A stretch of DNA of 64,000 bases, taken from contig NZ_CP025118.1 in NCBI RefSeq assembly GCF_002831665.1, forward strand, positions 2,418,001-2,482,000, read 5' to 3'. The notes below the pieces were generated by a model. The model had not been told where the DNA came from, did no database searches, and saw only the letters and a list, made by a program, of their open reading frames with translations. Positions within the stretch are counted from its first letter, which is position 1. Every line of letters begins with the position of its first letter. Positions 34,372 to 44,100 of the stretch are shown piece by piece. The translations under genes were made by a program, and so were the position numbers. This stretch comes from Lacinutrix sp. Bg11-31 (GTDB taxonomy: Bacteria; Bacteroidota; Bacteroidia; Flavobacteriales; Flavobacteriaceae).

Positions 34372-36372
34372 ATGAAAAACTTCATCATACTCACAATATG
34401 CCTTCTTTTTAGCGGATTCCTTTTTGCTCAAGAAGAACAGATTAAAATTAAAAAGGATACTACTCAATTAGAAGAAGTTATTTTATTTGGCACACGTAAA
34501 CTTAGCAATTATCGACAAGAAAAAACATTATCGAGCATAGACAATTACTTAGAAAAAGCCAATAATATAACCATGATAAAACGTGGTAACTACGCTTGGG
34601 AACCAACAATAAATAACATGAATAGCGATCGCTTAAATGTTACTATTGATGGCATGCAAATTTTTGGTGCTTGTACAGATAAAATGGACCCAATTACCTC
34701 TTATGTAGATGTTTCTAATTTAGAAAAAGTAACCATTGGCTCTGGACAATCTGGAACAGAAAACGGACATTGCCTTGGTGGTGGAATTGATTTAAAACTA
34801 CCCAGTTCAAAATTTAATGAAACTGGATTAAAAACAAGTTTAGATCTTGGCTACGAAACCAATGGGAATTATAAAACCACTGGTCTGGACTTAGAATATT
34901 CTGGTAATCGGTTTTATATTAATGCAGATGGGATTTTTCGTAAATCAGATAATTACGATGCAGGAAACAACAAAGAAGTGTTGTACTCCCAATTTCAGAA
35001 ATATAATATCTCATTAAAAACAGGTTATAAACTATCAGAAAACCAATCTATAGATGCTAATATTATTTACGATAAAGCTACAGATGTTGGTTATCCAGCA
35101 TTACCTATGGATGTCTCTTTAGCTAAAGCTTTAATTACCTCAGCAACTCATAATTACAATAACGATTCTACGTTTATACAGAACCTAGAAACAAAACTTT
35201 ATTTTAATACCATTACACATATTATGGACGACTCTAAACGCCCAGATGTTCCAATTAGAATGGATATGCCTGGCTGGAGTGACACTTATGGTTTTTATAG
35301 TAAAGCAACAAAAAACGTTAATAAGCATAAGTTGCAGTTAAATGTAAATGGGTTTTATAATCGGTCTCTTGCAGAAATGACAATGTATCCAAACGACACC
35401 AACCAACCAGCAATGTTTATGTACACTTGGCCAGATATTAGAACGCTATATACAGGTGTTTTTGCAAAAGATAATTTCCGCTTTAGCGATAACGAAACCA
35501 TTAGCACTTCTTTACGCTTTGGTTTTCATAAAAACAAAATTGCAGAACAAGTAGGTCTCGAAAGTTTACACATTTTTTATCCTAATTTGGAAGATACAAA
35601 AACACGGTTTTTAACAAGTATTGCAACATCTTATAACTACAAAAAAAAGGATTACGATTATAGTTTTGGTGTAGGTTATGGAGAGCGTGCACCATCTGTT
35701 AGCGAAGGTTATGGTTTTTTCTTATATAATAGTTTCGATAATTACGATTATATAGGAAACCCAACATTAAAAAACGAAAAAGCAGTAGAAGCCAATGCTA
35801 AAGCTAATTATCATACAGATAAATTTCATGTAGGTATTGAAGCCTCTTACTTTTATATTATGGATTATATTGTTGGAAATATAGATCCTTCTTTAAGCCA
35901 AATGACTATTGGAGCAAATGGTGTTAGAATATACAACGCTTTACCTAATGCTACTATTTTTGATACTTATGTAAATTCATCTTACAAATTTTCTAAATCA
36001 TTTTCTATTAATGCAACACTTGGATACAACTACGGCAAAGGTAGTAATAACGAAAACTTACAACATATTAAACCTTTCTCTTATTTGGCAGAAGCGAGCT
36101 ATAATACCTCAAAATTTAATGCAAGTTTACAATTAGAAGGCAATGGCAACCAAAGCCAATACAGTAGTTTCTATGGCGAAGATGAAACCTCTACTTATGG
36201 GATTGTAAACCTAAATTTAGGAAACATGTTTTACACAAATAACAATAAATGGATTTTAAAATATGGTGTAGAAAATGTGTTAGATGCTAATTATTCTACT
36301 TATGCAGACTGGAATAATATCCCAAGACAAGGGCGTAATTTTTATATGAATATATCTTTTGTTTTAAAATAA
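34372..36372 (+). CDS. TonB-dependent copper receptor (OprC/NosA-like)
   Basis: A 666-residue outer-membrane receptor with a signal peptide (to LFAQ), a TonB-box-like stretch, a plug domain (about 35-150) and a 22-strand barrel ending in NISFVLK. It carries the CxxxM motif (Cys101-Met105 in GACTDKMDP) and the HxM motif (His283-Met285 in ITHIMDD). In OprC these motifs form the copper-binding site, and the spacing here (182 residues) is close to that of OprC (Cys143 to His323). NosA, the relative in pseudomonads, supplies copper for N2O reductase. The position right after the nos operon gives the same conclusion, so copper import is well supported. Confidence 0.88.
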   Translation: MKNFIILTICLLFSGFLFAQEEQIKIKKDTTQLEEVILFGTRKLSNYRQEKTLSSIDNYLEKANNITMIKRGNYAWEPTINNMNSDRLNVTIDGMQIFGACTDKMDPITSYVDVSNLEKVTIGSGQSGTENGHCLGGGIDLKLPSSKFNETGLKTSLDLGYETNGNYKTTGLDLEYSGNRFYINADGIFRKSDNYDAGNNKEVLYSQFQKYNISLKTGYKLSENQSIDANIIYDKATDVGYPALPMDVSLAKALITSATHNYNNDSTFIQNLETKLYFNTITHIMDDSKRPDVPIRMDMPGWSDTYGFYSKATKNVNKHKLQLNVNGFYNRSLAEMTMYPNDTNQPAMFMYTWPDIRTLYTGVFAKDNFRFSDNETISTSLRFGFHKNKIAEQVGLESLHIFYPNLEDTKTRFLTSIATSYNYKKKDYDYSFGVGYGERAPSVSEGYGFFLYNSFDNYDYIGNPTLKNEKAVEANAKANYHTDKFHVGIEASYFYIMDYIVGNIDPSLSQMTIGANGVRIYNALPNATIFDTYVNSSYKFSKSFSINATLGYNYGKGSNNENLQHIKPFSYLAEASYNTSKFNASLQLEGNGNQSQYSSFYGEDETSTYGIVNLNLGNMFYTNNNKWILKYGVENVLDANYSTYADWNNIPRQGRNFYMNISFVLK

Positions 36373-36384
36373 GACTACTTTTAA

Positions 36385-36435
36385 AAATCATCAATTAGAG
36401 CAATCTTTAAAGCATTCTAATTGATGATTTTTTTT
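36385..36435. terminator. Strong terminator after copper receptor
   Basis: AAATCATCAATTAGA (36385-36399) and TCTAATTGATGATTT (36416-36430) are perfectly complementary and followed by T residues. It ends the nos/copper region. Confidence 0.85.
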
Positions 36436-36485
36436 ATTTGAAATACTAGAATTTGAAACAAAAATGTAATTAACTAAAAATAGTA

Positions 36486-36845
36486 TTAAGAATACTCATT
36501 CCTAAACCAAACCTTCTGCCATTCTCTTTTCAATATTAAAAATAAAACTTGCTCTGCAAGAATTAAAGTATCGCTACCATCTAAACTTTTAATAACATCC
36601 TCTGAAACATCAATAATATAAAGAAGGTTTAAATACTCTGCAAATTTTTCTTGAATAAGCTTATAAACGGTTTCGTGTAGCAATAATTTTAAACTTGTTG
36701 GCAAAATATCTTCATCGAAATCCAGATCGATATTAGCGTACAAAAAATCCTTATTCAGTTGAAGAATTAATTTCTTATATAAATCTAATTGATTTGCTTC
36801 TTCAATTAAATCTTGAAATGTTGTTGGTAGTTTCATCTTTGTCAT
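36486..36845 (-). CDS. Small conserved-looking hypothetical protein
   Basis: A 119-residue, mainly helical, acidic cytoplasmic protein with no motif I recognise (for example ANQLDLYKKLILQLNKDF and KREWQKVWF). Codon use and composition fit a real gene. The start may be the ATG at 36845 or 36836 (MTKMKL...). It lies downstream of the polyprenyl synthetase on the same strand (74 nt). Function unknown. Confidence 0.65.
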   Translation of the reverse strand: MTKMKLPTTFQDLIEEANQLDLYKKLILQLNKDFLYANIDLDFDEDILPTSLKLLLHETVYKLIQEKFAEYLNLLYIIDVSEDVIKSLDGSDTLILAEQVLFLILKREWQKVWFRNEYS

Positions 36846-36919
36846 TTCTAAGAAGGCATGAATCTATTTTTAATTTTGTTTCGTTTTATAGCCTTTATGT
36901 CTTTGTAAGAATTATAAAA

Positions 36920-37894
36920 TTATACTTTTCGCGTCATCAACGAATTTCCAAAATCTTTTAAAAGTGCTTTTTTATCTTCAGAAATATTCAATGTTTCTAA
37001 AACCGTAAACGCCTTATTAGTATAATTTTCAATTTCCTTTTGGGTTGCTTCCGCAGAACCACTCTTAACAAAAAACTGTTTTACAGTTTCAATTTTTTCA
37101 AAATTATCTTCCAAACTAACAGTGAATAATTGCTCTAACTGTCTCGCTTCAGAAGCATTTAAAAACGCTAAAGCTTTTAAGTATAAATAGGTCTTCTTAT
37201 TTTCAATTATATCTCCACCAACTTGCTTTCCAAAAGTTTCTGGATTGCCAAAAGCATCTAAATAATCGTCTTGTAATTGAAAGGCAATACCTAACAAACG
37301 ACCAAACTCATAAATACCATCTTGATCATTCTCTGACGCATTTGCTACAATAGCACCCATTTTCATGGCAGCACCAACTAAAACTGCTGTTTTGTATTCA
37401 ATCATTTTTAGATACTCTGGAATGGTAACATCTTCGCGAGTTTCGAAATCCACATCGTATTGCTGCCCTTCGCAAACCTCTAAAGCTGTTTTACTAAACA
37501 GTTTTGCTAACGCTTGAAATGTTTCTGGTTCGTAATTCTCGAATAATTGGTAAGCCATAATAAGCATAGCATCTCCAGATAAGATACCAGTATTAGAGTC
37601 CCATTTTTCATGTACAGTTTGCTGCCCTCTTCTAAGAGGTGCTGCGTCCATAATATCATCGTGAACCAGCGAAAAATTATGAAATACCTCTATACTTAAA
37701 GCAGCATTCATAGCTTTTTTATAATCGCAATTAAAAATCTCAGCACTCATTAATGTTAAAACTGGACGCAAACGCTTACCTCCTAGTTTTAAAATATAAC
37801 TAATAGGCTCGTATAAATTTTTAGGCTCTCTAACCTTAGAAAACGTTTCTAAATAGTCTAAAAATGCGCCTTGGTAATCTTGAGTGTTTTGCAT
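36920..37894 (-). CDS. Polyprenyl (geranylgeranyl/farnesyl-type) diphosphate synthase
   Basis: A 324-residue trans-isoprenyl diphosphate synthase, which condenses isopentenyl diphosphate with allylic diphosphates. The first Asp-rich motif is VHDDIMD and the second is QLQDDYLD (DDxxD); GGKRLRP and GGDIIENKKTYL are the other family markers. The ATG at 37894 is chosen, since homologues begin near this point; a longer reading from 37930 adds a hydrophobic tail not typical of the family. Product chain length is not certain. It is divergent from the TetR gene, whose operator lies between them. Confidence 0.9.
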   Translation of the reverse strand: MQNTQDYQGAFLDYLETFSKVREPKNLYEPISYILKLGGKRLRPVLTLMSAEIFNCDYKKAMNAALSIEVFHNFSLVHDDIMDAAPLRRGQQTVHEKWDSNTGILSGDAMLIMAYQLFENYEPETFQALAKLFSKTALEVCEGQQYDVDFETREDVTIPEYLKMIEYKTAVLVGAAMKMGAIVANASENDQDGIYEFGRLLGIAFQLQDDYLDAFGNPETFGKQVGGDIIENKKTYLYLKALAFLNASEARQLEQLFTVSLEDNFEKIETVKQFFVKSGSAEATQKEIENYTNKAFTVLETLNISEDKKALLKDFGNSLMTRKV

Positions 37895-37966
37895 GGCGCA
37901 AAAATAATGTAAAAAGCTAAATAAATTCAATCAATAAAAAATCTATGTTAAAAAATTACTAAAACT

Positions 37967-37998
37967 TTGGAAACTTTTATTGTTTTTAAAGTTTCCAA
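37967..37998. promoter_or_regulatory. TetR operator over the efflux promoter
   Basis: TTGGAAACTTT (37967-37977) and AAAGTTTCCAA (37988-37998) are perfect inverted repeats separated by 10 nt. The -33 TTG of the promoter (37980-37982) lies in the spacer, so a bound repressor would cover the promoter. The divergent polyprenyl synthetase start is 73 nt away and could also be affected. Confidence 0.7.
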
Positions 37999-38009
37999 TT
38001 GTATATTTG
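37980..38009 (+). promoter_or_regulatory. Promoter of tetR-RND efflux operon
   Basis: TTG at 37980-37982 is followed after 19 nt by TATATTTG (38002-38009). This is the full Bacteroidota consensus TTG-N19-TAnnTTTG. The ATG follows 9 nt after the -7 element. Confidence 0.75.
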
Positions 38010-38018
38010 CACCAAATT

Positions 38019-38624
38019 ATGAGAGAAAAAATTATACATAAATCCGCAGAATTGTTTCTAACACTTGGCTTTAAAAGTGTTACAATGGATGATATCGCTA
38101 ATGAATTAGGCATATCTAAAAAAACAATTTATCAGCATTTCGATAATAAGACAAAACTAGTAGAAGCAACTACATTACATATGTTTGAAAACATTTGTGG
38201 TGGTATTGATTGCATTTGTAATGCATCAGAGAATCCTATTGAAGAATTATACGACATTAAAATGTTTGTGATGAATTATCTAAAAAATGAGAAAACATCT
38301 CCTCAACATCAATTAAAAAAATATTATCCTCAAATACACCAACAGCTTCAAATTAAACAATTTGAAAAAATGCATGTTTCTGTAAAAGAAAGCATACAAA
38401 AAGGTGTTGACACCAACTTATTTAGAGAAAACATTGACGTAGATTTTATTTCTAGAATGTACTTTAATGGTATGTCTGGTATTAAAGACGACCACATTTT
38501 TCCTTCAACATTATTTACAATGGATTATCTAATGGAAAGCTACTTAGAATACCATTTAAGAGCTATTTGCAGTGATAAAGGACTGCAAACACTGAATAAA
38601 TTTATTAACACAAACCAATCTTAA
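38019..38624 (+). CDS. TetR/AcrR family repressor of RND efflux operon
   Basis: A 201-residue regulator with an N-terminal HTH (FKSVTMDDIANELGISKKTIYQHFDNK, about residues 17-43, quoted in part: DDIANELGISKKTIYQHF) and a helical ligand-binding domain. The ATG at 38019 fits the family start; an in-frame TTG upstream would place the start inside the operator. It is the first gene of tetR-tolC-adaptor-RND pump. A perfect inverted repeat over its promoter implies autorepression, with release by a pump substrate (inference). Confidence 0.92.
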   Translation: MREKIIHKSAELFLTLGFKSVTMDDIANELGISKKTIYQHFDNKTKLVEATTLHMFENICGGIDCICNASENPIEELYDIKMFVMNYLKNEKTSPQHQLKKYYPQIHQQLQIKQFEKMHVSVKESIQKGVDTNLFRENIDVDFISRMYFNGMSGIKDDHIFPSTLFTMDYLMESYLEYHLRAICSDKGLQTLNKFINTNQS

Positions 38625-38627
38625 CTA

Positions 38628-39953
38628 ATGAGAAAAATACTCATATTATTTAGTTTTATAATTAGCACAATTGCATACGGTCAAGAAACCAAAACCTCGT
38701 TTTCTTTACAAGAAGCTATTGATTATGCCTTAGAAAACAATCGAGAATCTAAAAATGCTACTTTAAATATTGATTCTGCAAAAGCTCAACAATGGGAAAC
38801 GATTGCAAATGGCTTACCACAAATGGGAGCAACAATCGATTATATTAATAATATTAAACAACAGTTTAAAGAACCAGTAGATTTTGGAGACGATGGCATT
38901 ATAGATTTTGGTGCTAAACAATCTGTAAATGCAAACGTAACAGTAAATCAATTAATTTTTGACGGCTCTTATTTAGTTGGACTTCAAGCATCTAAAGTGT
39001 TTTTAGAGATTTCTAGAAATAGTAAAGAAAAAACAGATCTTGAAATAAGAAAAGCAGTAATTAATGCATATGGAAACGTTTTACTTACAAAAGAAAGTAT
39101 CTCTATTTTAAAAAAAAACATAAGTATTCTTAAAAAAAACTTGAATGACATCACTAAGATTTTCGAAAATGGTTTAGAAGAAGAAGAAAGTGTTGAGCAA
39201 ATTAAAATAACGCTTTCTGGTGTAAAAAGTAATCTTAATAATGTTATAAGACTTCAAGGTATTGGAAATAAAATGTTGAATATTACTCTTGGAAAAGACA
39301 TTAACGATGTAATTATTACAAGCGATAGTTTAGATACTTTAGCAGCACAAAACATCACTATCACTTTATTCGAAATTAGTGATGATGTTAAAAACACAAT
39401 AGACTTTAAAATTGCTGATAACGATAAACGTTCTAAAGAACTCTTAGTCAAACTTGAAAAAAGCAAAGCTTTACCAACTGTTGGAGCTTTTATTAGTGGT
39501 GGTTATTTAGGGAATAGCCAAAAATTCACTTTTTTAAATAACAACCAACAATGGGTTGGAACCGCAAATTTTGGAGCTAGAATTACCATTCCTATTTTTG
39601 GTGTAGGCTTACAAAGCGCAAGAACACAACGTGCGAAAATAAATTTAAACATTGCTGAAAATAATTTAAAAGAAACCGAACAACAGCTAAAACTTAAAAT
39701 AGCTTCAGCAAAAAGCGAATATCAATTTGCAATAGAAGAGTACGATAATAAAAAAGATAATTTAAGGTTAGCAGAACGTATTGAAAAAAAGAATCAAACC
39801 AAATTTTTTGAAGGTATCGGTTCTAGTTTCGAGTTACGTCAAGCGCAAACACAATTATATACAGCGCAGAACCAATTATTACAAACTATGTTAGATGTAA
39901 TTAACAAAAAAGCGGAGTTAGAAACTGTTCTAAATAACATATCACAAAAATAA
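38628..39953 (+). CDS. TolC-family outer membrane efflux channel
   Basis: A 441-residue outer-membrane factor with a signal peptide (to AYGQ), two OEP domains with long heptad-rich helices (about 25-215 and 245-435), and the typical LQEAIDYALENN start of the mature protein. It forms the outer-membrane exit of the tripartite pump coded by the following two genes. The start is 3 nt after the TetR gene. Confidence 0.92.
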   Translation: MRKILILFSFIISTIAYGQETKTSFSLQEAIDYALENNRESKNATLNIDSAKAQQWETIANGLPQMGATIDYINNIKQQFKEPVDFGDDGIIDFGAKQSVNANVTVNQLIFDGSYLVGLQASKVFLEISRNSKEKTDLEIRKAVINAYGNVLLTKESISILKKNISILKKNLNDITKIFENGLEEEESVEQIKITLSGVKSNLNNVIRLQGIGNKMLNITLGKDINDVIITSDSLDTLAAQNITITLFEISDDVKNTIDFKIADNDKRSKELLVKLEKSKALPTVGAFISGGYLGNSQKFTFLNNNQQWVGTANFGARITIPIFGVGLQSARTQRAKINLNIAENNLKETEQQLKLKIASAKSEYQFAIEEYDNKKDNLRLAERIEKKNQTKFFEGIGSSFELRQAQTQLYTAQNQLLQTMLDVINKKAELETVLNNISQK

Positions 39954-39977
39954 TCCAACCGAAAAAACACTATCAAA

Positions 39978-41147
39978 ATGAAATATATATATTCACTATT
40001 AATCGTAACACTCCTATTATCTTCTTGTGGAGGAGATAAAAAAAACACAGTCGAAAACGTTTTAGAAACTAATAACCTAGAAGGTATTCGTACAAAAAGA
40101 GCAGAATTAGTAGCAGAACAAGATGTAGTTCACTCTAAAATAAAGTTATTAGACGACAGAATTAAAACATTAGACACGACACAAAATATTCCTTTAATCA
40201 CCACTTTTACTGCAAAAGCGGAGGTTTTTAATCACGTTTTAGAATTACAAGGAAACGTAACAACTAAAAACCTATTAATTATTACACCAGAATTTAATGG
40301 CATCCTAACAAACGTATATGTTAAAGAAGGACAGCACGTTTCTAAAGGACAAATTTTAGCAAAAATTGATGATGGTGGTTTAAGTCAACAACTAGCACAA
40401 TTTAGAATCCAATCTAACTTAGCAAAAACAACTTTTGAGCGCCAACAACGTCTTTGGAATCAAAAAATTGGTAGCGAAATTCAATATTTACAAGCTAAAT
40501 CTTCTTACGAATCTCAACAAGAAGCAATTAACCAATTACAACAACAAATAAACAAAACAACAGTAAGGGCACCATTTAGTGGAACTATTGACGATGTTAT
40601 TACAGAAAAAGGAAGTGTTGTTGGTGCAGGACAAACACCACTTATGCAAATTGTAAACTTAGACGATATGTATATTGAAACAGATGTGCCAGAAAGTTAT
40701 GTTTCTAATGTAATAAAAGGTAAAAATGTTAATGTAGAATTTCCTGTTTTAGGCAAAAGTATAGATACAAAAATTCGTCAGGCTGGAGCAGTAATTAATC
40801 CTGCAAATAGAACTTTTAGAGTAGAAATTGGAGTACCAAATAAAGACAGAAGCATTAAGCCAAACTTAACAGCTAGGCTTAAAATTAACGATTATACAAA
40901 CGAAAAAGCAATACTTGTTCCGCAAAGTATTATTTCTGAAAACGCAGAAGGAGAACAATACGTTTATGTTGTAAAAGATAAAAAAGATAATGATGAAGGT
41001 GTTGTAAGTAAAATCATTATTAAAACAGGAAGAACTCAAGGTGATGTTATCGAGGTTTTAGAAAACATCGAAACTGGCGCAGAACTTATTAAAGAAGGAG
41101 CACGTAGTGTTAAAGATGGCCAAACAGTTAAAGTAATAAACTACTAA
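39978..41147 (+). CDS. RND efflux periplasmic adaptor (membrane fusion protein)
   Basis: A 389-residue HlyD/AcrA-family lipoprotein (lipobox LLSSC) with an N-terminal coiled coil, a lipoyl-like hairpin (ILTNVYVKEGQHVSKGQILAKID, quoted in part: VKEGQHVSKGQILAKID), an alpha-hairpin (about 140-195), and a beta-barrel with APFSGTIDDV and TDVPESYV. It links the inner-membrane pump to the TolC-like channel. The pump gene follows after 11 nt. Confidence 0.93.
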   Translation: MKYIYSLLIVTLLLSSCGGDKKNTVENVLETNNLEGIRTKRAELVAEQDVVHSKIKLLDDRIKTLDTTQNIPLITTFTAKAEVFNHVLELQGNVTTKNLLIITPEFNGILTNVYVKEGQHVSKGQILAKIDDGGLSQQLAQFRIQSNLAKTTFERQQRLWNQKIGSEIQYLQAKSSYESQQEAINQLQQQINKTTVRAPFSGTIDDVITEKGSVVGAGQTPLMQIVNLDDMYIETDVPESYVSNVIKGKNVNVEFPVLGKSIDTKIRQAGAVINPANRTFRVEIGVPNKDRSIKPNLTARLKINDYTNEKAILVPQSIISENAEGEQYVYVVKDKKDNDEGVVSKIIIKTGRTQGDVIEVLENIETGAELIKEGARSVKDGQTVKVINY

Positions 41148-41158
41148 ACCAAAAAACA

Positions 41159-44100
41159 ATGACTAAAAAGAAAAAACAAGTCGATAAAGAATTTGGTTTA
41201 TCATCGTGGGCAATTAACAATAAAACCACAATGTATGTACTTATTGCAGTTATCTTTTATTTAGGTATTTCTGCATTTTTTAGTATGCCAAGAGAAAATT
41301 TCCCAGAAGTAAACGAAACCAAGATTTATGTTAGCTCTATTTATCCCGGAAACACAGCAGAAGACATTGAAAAATTAATTACAGACCCTTTAGAAGACAA
41401 GCTAAAAACGGTAAGTAATGTGGTAGAAATTACTTCAACATCTCAAGAAGATTATTCAATGTTAATTGTTGAGTTTGACGAAGGGATTACCGTAGATCAA
41501 GCTAAACAAAAGGTTAAAGACGAAATAGACACCGAAACGTCTAGTGAAGATTGGCCAAGTTTTAATGGAGCAAAAGTAGAACCTGATGTTTTTGAGTTAA
41601 GTCTTTCTGAAGAAATGCCAATTCTAAACATTAATATTTCTGGAGATTATCCAATTCAAAAATTAAAAGAATTTGCAGAATATCTTCAAGATGAAATTGA
41701 AGATTTACCGGAAATTAAAAAGGCAGATATACGTGGTGCACAAGACAAAGAGGTTGAAGTTGCAGTAGACATCTATAAAATGATGGCTGCACAAGTTACT
41801 TTTAACGACATAACTGGAGCCATTAATAATGGAAATTTAACCATGTCTGCAGGAAATTTAAAAGCCAGTGGACAAAGACGTACTATTAGAATTTTAGGAG
41901 AAATTGAAAAACCTTCAGAATTAGAAAACTTTGTCGTTAAATCTGAAAAAGGAAAATCTATTTATTTAAAAGATATTGCGACTGTAAGTTTTAAAGAAGA
42001 AGACAAAACAACATTTGCAAGAGAGTATGGAGAACCTGTAGTTATGCTAGACGTTAAAAAGCGTGCTGGTAAAAACATGGTTGCTGCTGCAGAGCAAATT
42101 CAAATTATCGTAAAAAATGCAATAGACAATGTGTTTCCAAAAGATTTATCTGTGACTGTAACTAACGATCAATCGTCTGTAACCATTGGTCAAGTAGACG
42201 ACTTAGTAAACAATATTATTTTTGGAGTTATACTAGTAGTAACCGTTTTAATGTTCTTTCTAGGGTTTAAAAACGCCTTGTTTGTTGGTTTTGCAATTCC
42301 AATGTCCATGTTCATGTCACTTATGATATTAGAATTACTTGGACAAAGTTTAAATACAATGGTACTTTTTGGTCTTATTATGGGACTTGGAATGCTTGTG
42401 GATAATGGTATTGTAGTTGTTGAAAACGTATACCGTTTAATGGAAGACGAAGGTATGAGTAGAGTTGATGCTGCAAAAAAAGGGATTAGCGAAATAGCTT
42501 TCCCTATTATTATATCTACAGCTACAACTGTTGCTGCATTTACACCTTTAGCCTTTTGGCCAGGAATTATGGGAGAGTTTATGAAAATTTTACCGATTAC
42601 ACTATCTGTTGTTTTAGGCTCTTCATTATTTGTTGCTATATTTTTTAATTCTGTGTTAGTGTCTCGGTTCATGACTACAGAAGACAAAGACATGCCTTTA
42701 AAGCAAATTATTAGAACAACAATAATAGTTGCTATTTTTGGTGTACTTATCCTTCTATTTGGAGGCGCTTATAAAGGCTTAGGAACTATAATGATTTTTA
42801 CAGCTGTTATGCTTTGGGCTTATCGTTTCTTTATCAGGAAATGGGCAAATAGCTTTCAAAATAAAGCTTTAGTAAATTTAGAAAACTGGTACGAGCGTCA
42901 ATTACGTGGTGCACTTTCAGGTTGGAGACCCTATATTTTAAGTATTGGTACATTTTTATTATTAATAGCTTCTTTTATTGCTTTTGGTATTTCGTTATCT
43001 ACGCAAAGAACAAAAGTTGAGTTTTTTCCAGACAACAAACCAAATCAAATTATTGTTTATATAGAATACCCTCAAGGTACTGCTATCGAAAAAACAAATG
43101 CGATAACTAAAGAAATTGAAAAACGTGTATATACAGTTCTTAACCAAGATCAATACATGTATGCTGGTAAAAACTTTTTAGTAGAAAGTACAGTATCACA
43201 AGTTGGTGAAGGCGCAGGAAATCCTCAAACAGACGGTGGATCTGCCGCAGAAATGCCACATAAAGGAAAGATTACTGCCTCTATGCGTGAGTATAAATTT
43301 AGACGTGGAGAAGATAGTGAGTTATTACGCCAAAAAGTACAAGCTGCATTAGTTGGTATTTATCCTGGTGTTTTAATTTCGGTAGAAAAAAATGCCGATG
43401 GACCTCCTGCTGGTGCTCCAATTAATATAGAGATTGAAGGTGATGATTATAATGAACTTATTGCTGTCGCAGAAAATATGCGTGAGTTTATTAATACAAA
43501 AAACGTTGCTGGTATTGATGAACTTAAAATAGACGTTAATAAAGACAAGCCAACAATGCGTGTTACCATCGATAGAGAAAAAGCAGGCGAATTAGGTATT
43601 AGCGCTGCTCAAGTTGGGCAACAGTTACGTAATTCTATCTTTGGATCTAAAGCTGGTGTTTATAAAGAAGATGGAGATGATTTTGATATTTATGTTCGTT
43701 TTAATGAAGAAAATAGATATAATAAAAGCGCTTTATTTAATCAAAACATTACGTTTAGAGACAATACAGGCCAAATAAAAAGTGTTCCTGTTTCTGCTGT
43801 TACTAAATATGAAAACAACTCAGGTTTTAGTGCTATAAAGCATAAGGACACCAAGCGTGTTGTAACTGTTTATTCTGCATTATCTCCAGGTTTTACAGAT
43901 GCTGCAGCCATTGTAGGTCAAATTCAAAACGAGATGAAAGCTTATGAAGGCTTACCTAGCGGAATAAAAATTGATTACACAGGTCAAATTGAAGAACAAA
44001 ACAAACAAATGCTCTTTTTAGTTGGTGCCTTTTTTACTGGATTGGGATTAATCTTTTTTATATTAATATTCCAATTTAATTCGGTTTCAAAACCAACAAT

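Noticed and set aside
42190..42693. Long antisense reading frame (167 codons) inside the RND pump gene
   Set aside because: It is a shadow of the pump's own codons, with low-complexity Ile/Thr/Lys composition and no start context; the pump motifs are intact on the plus strand.
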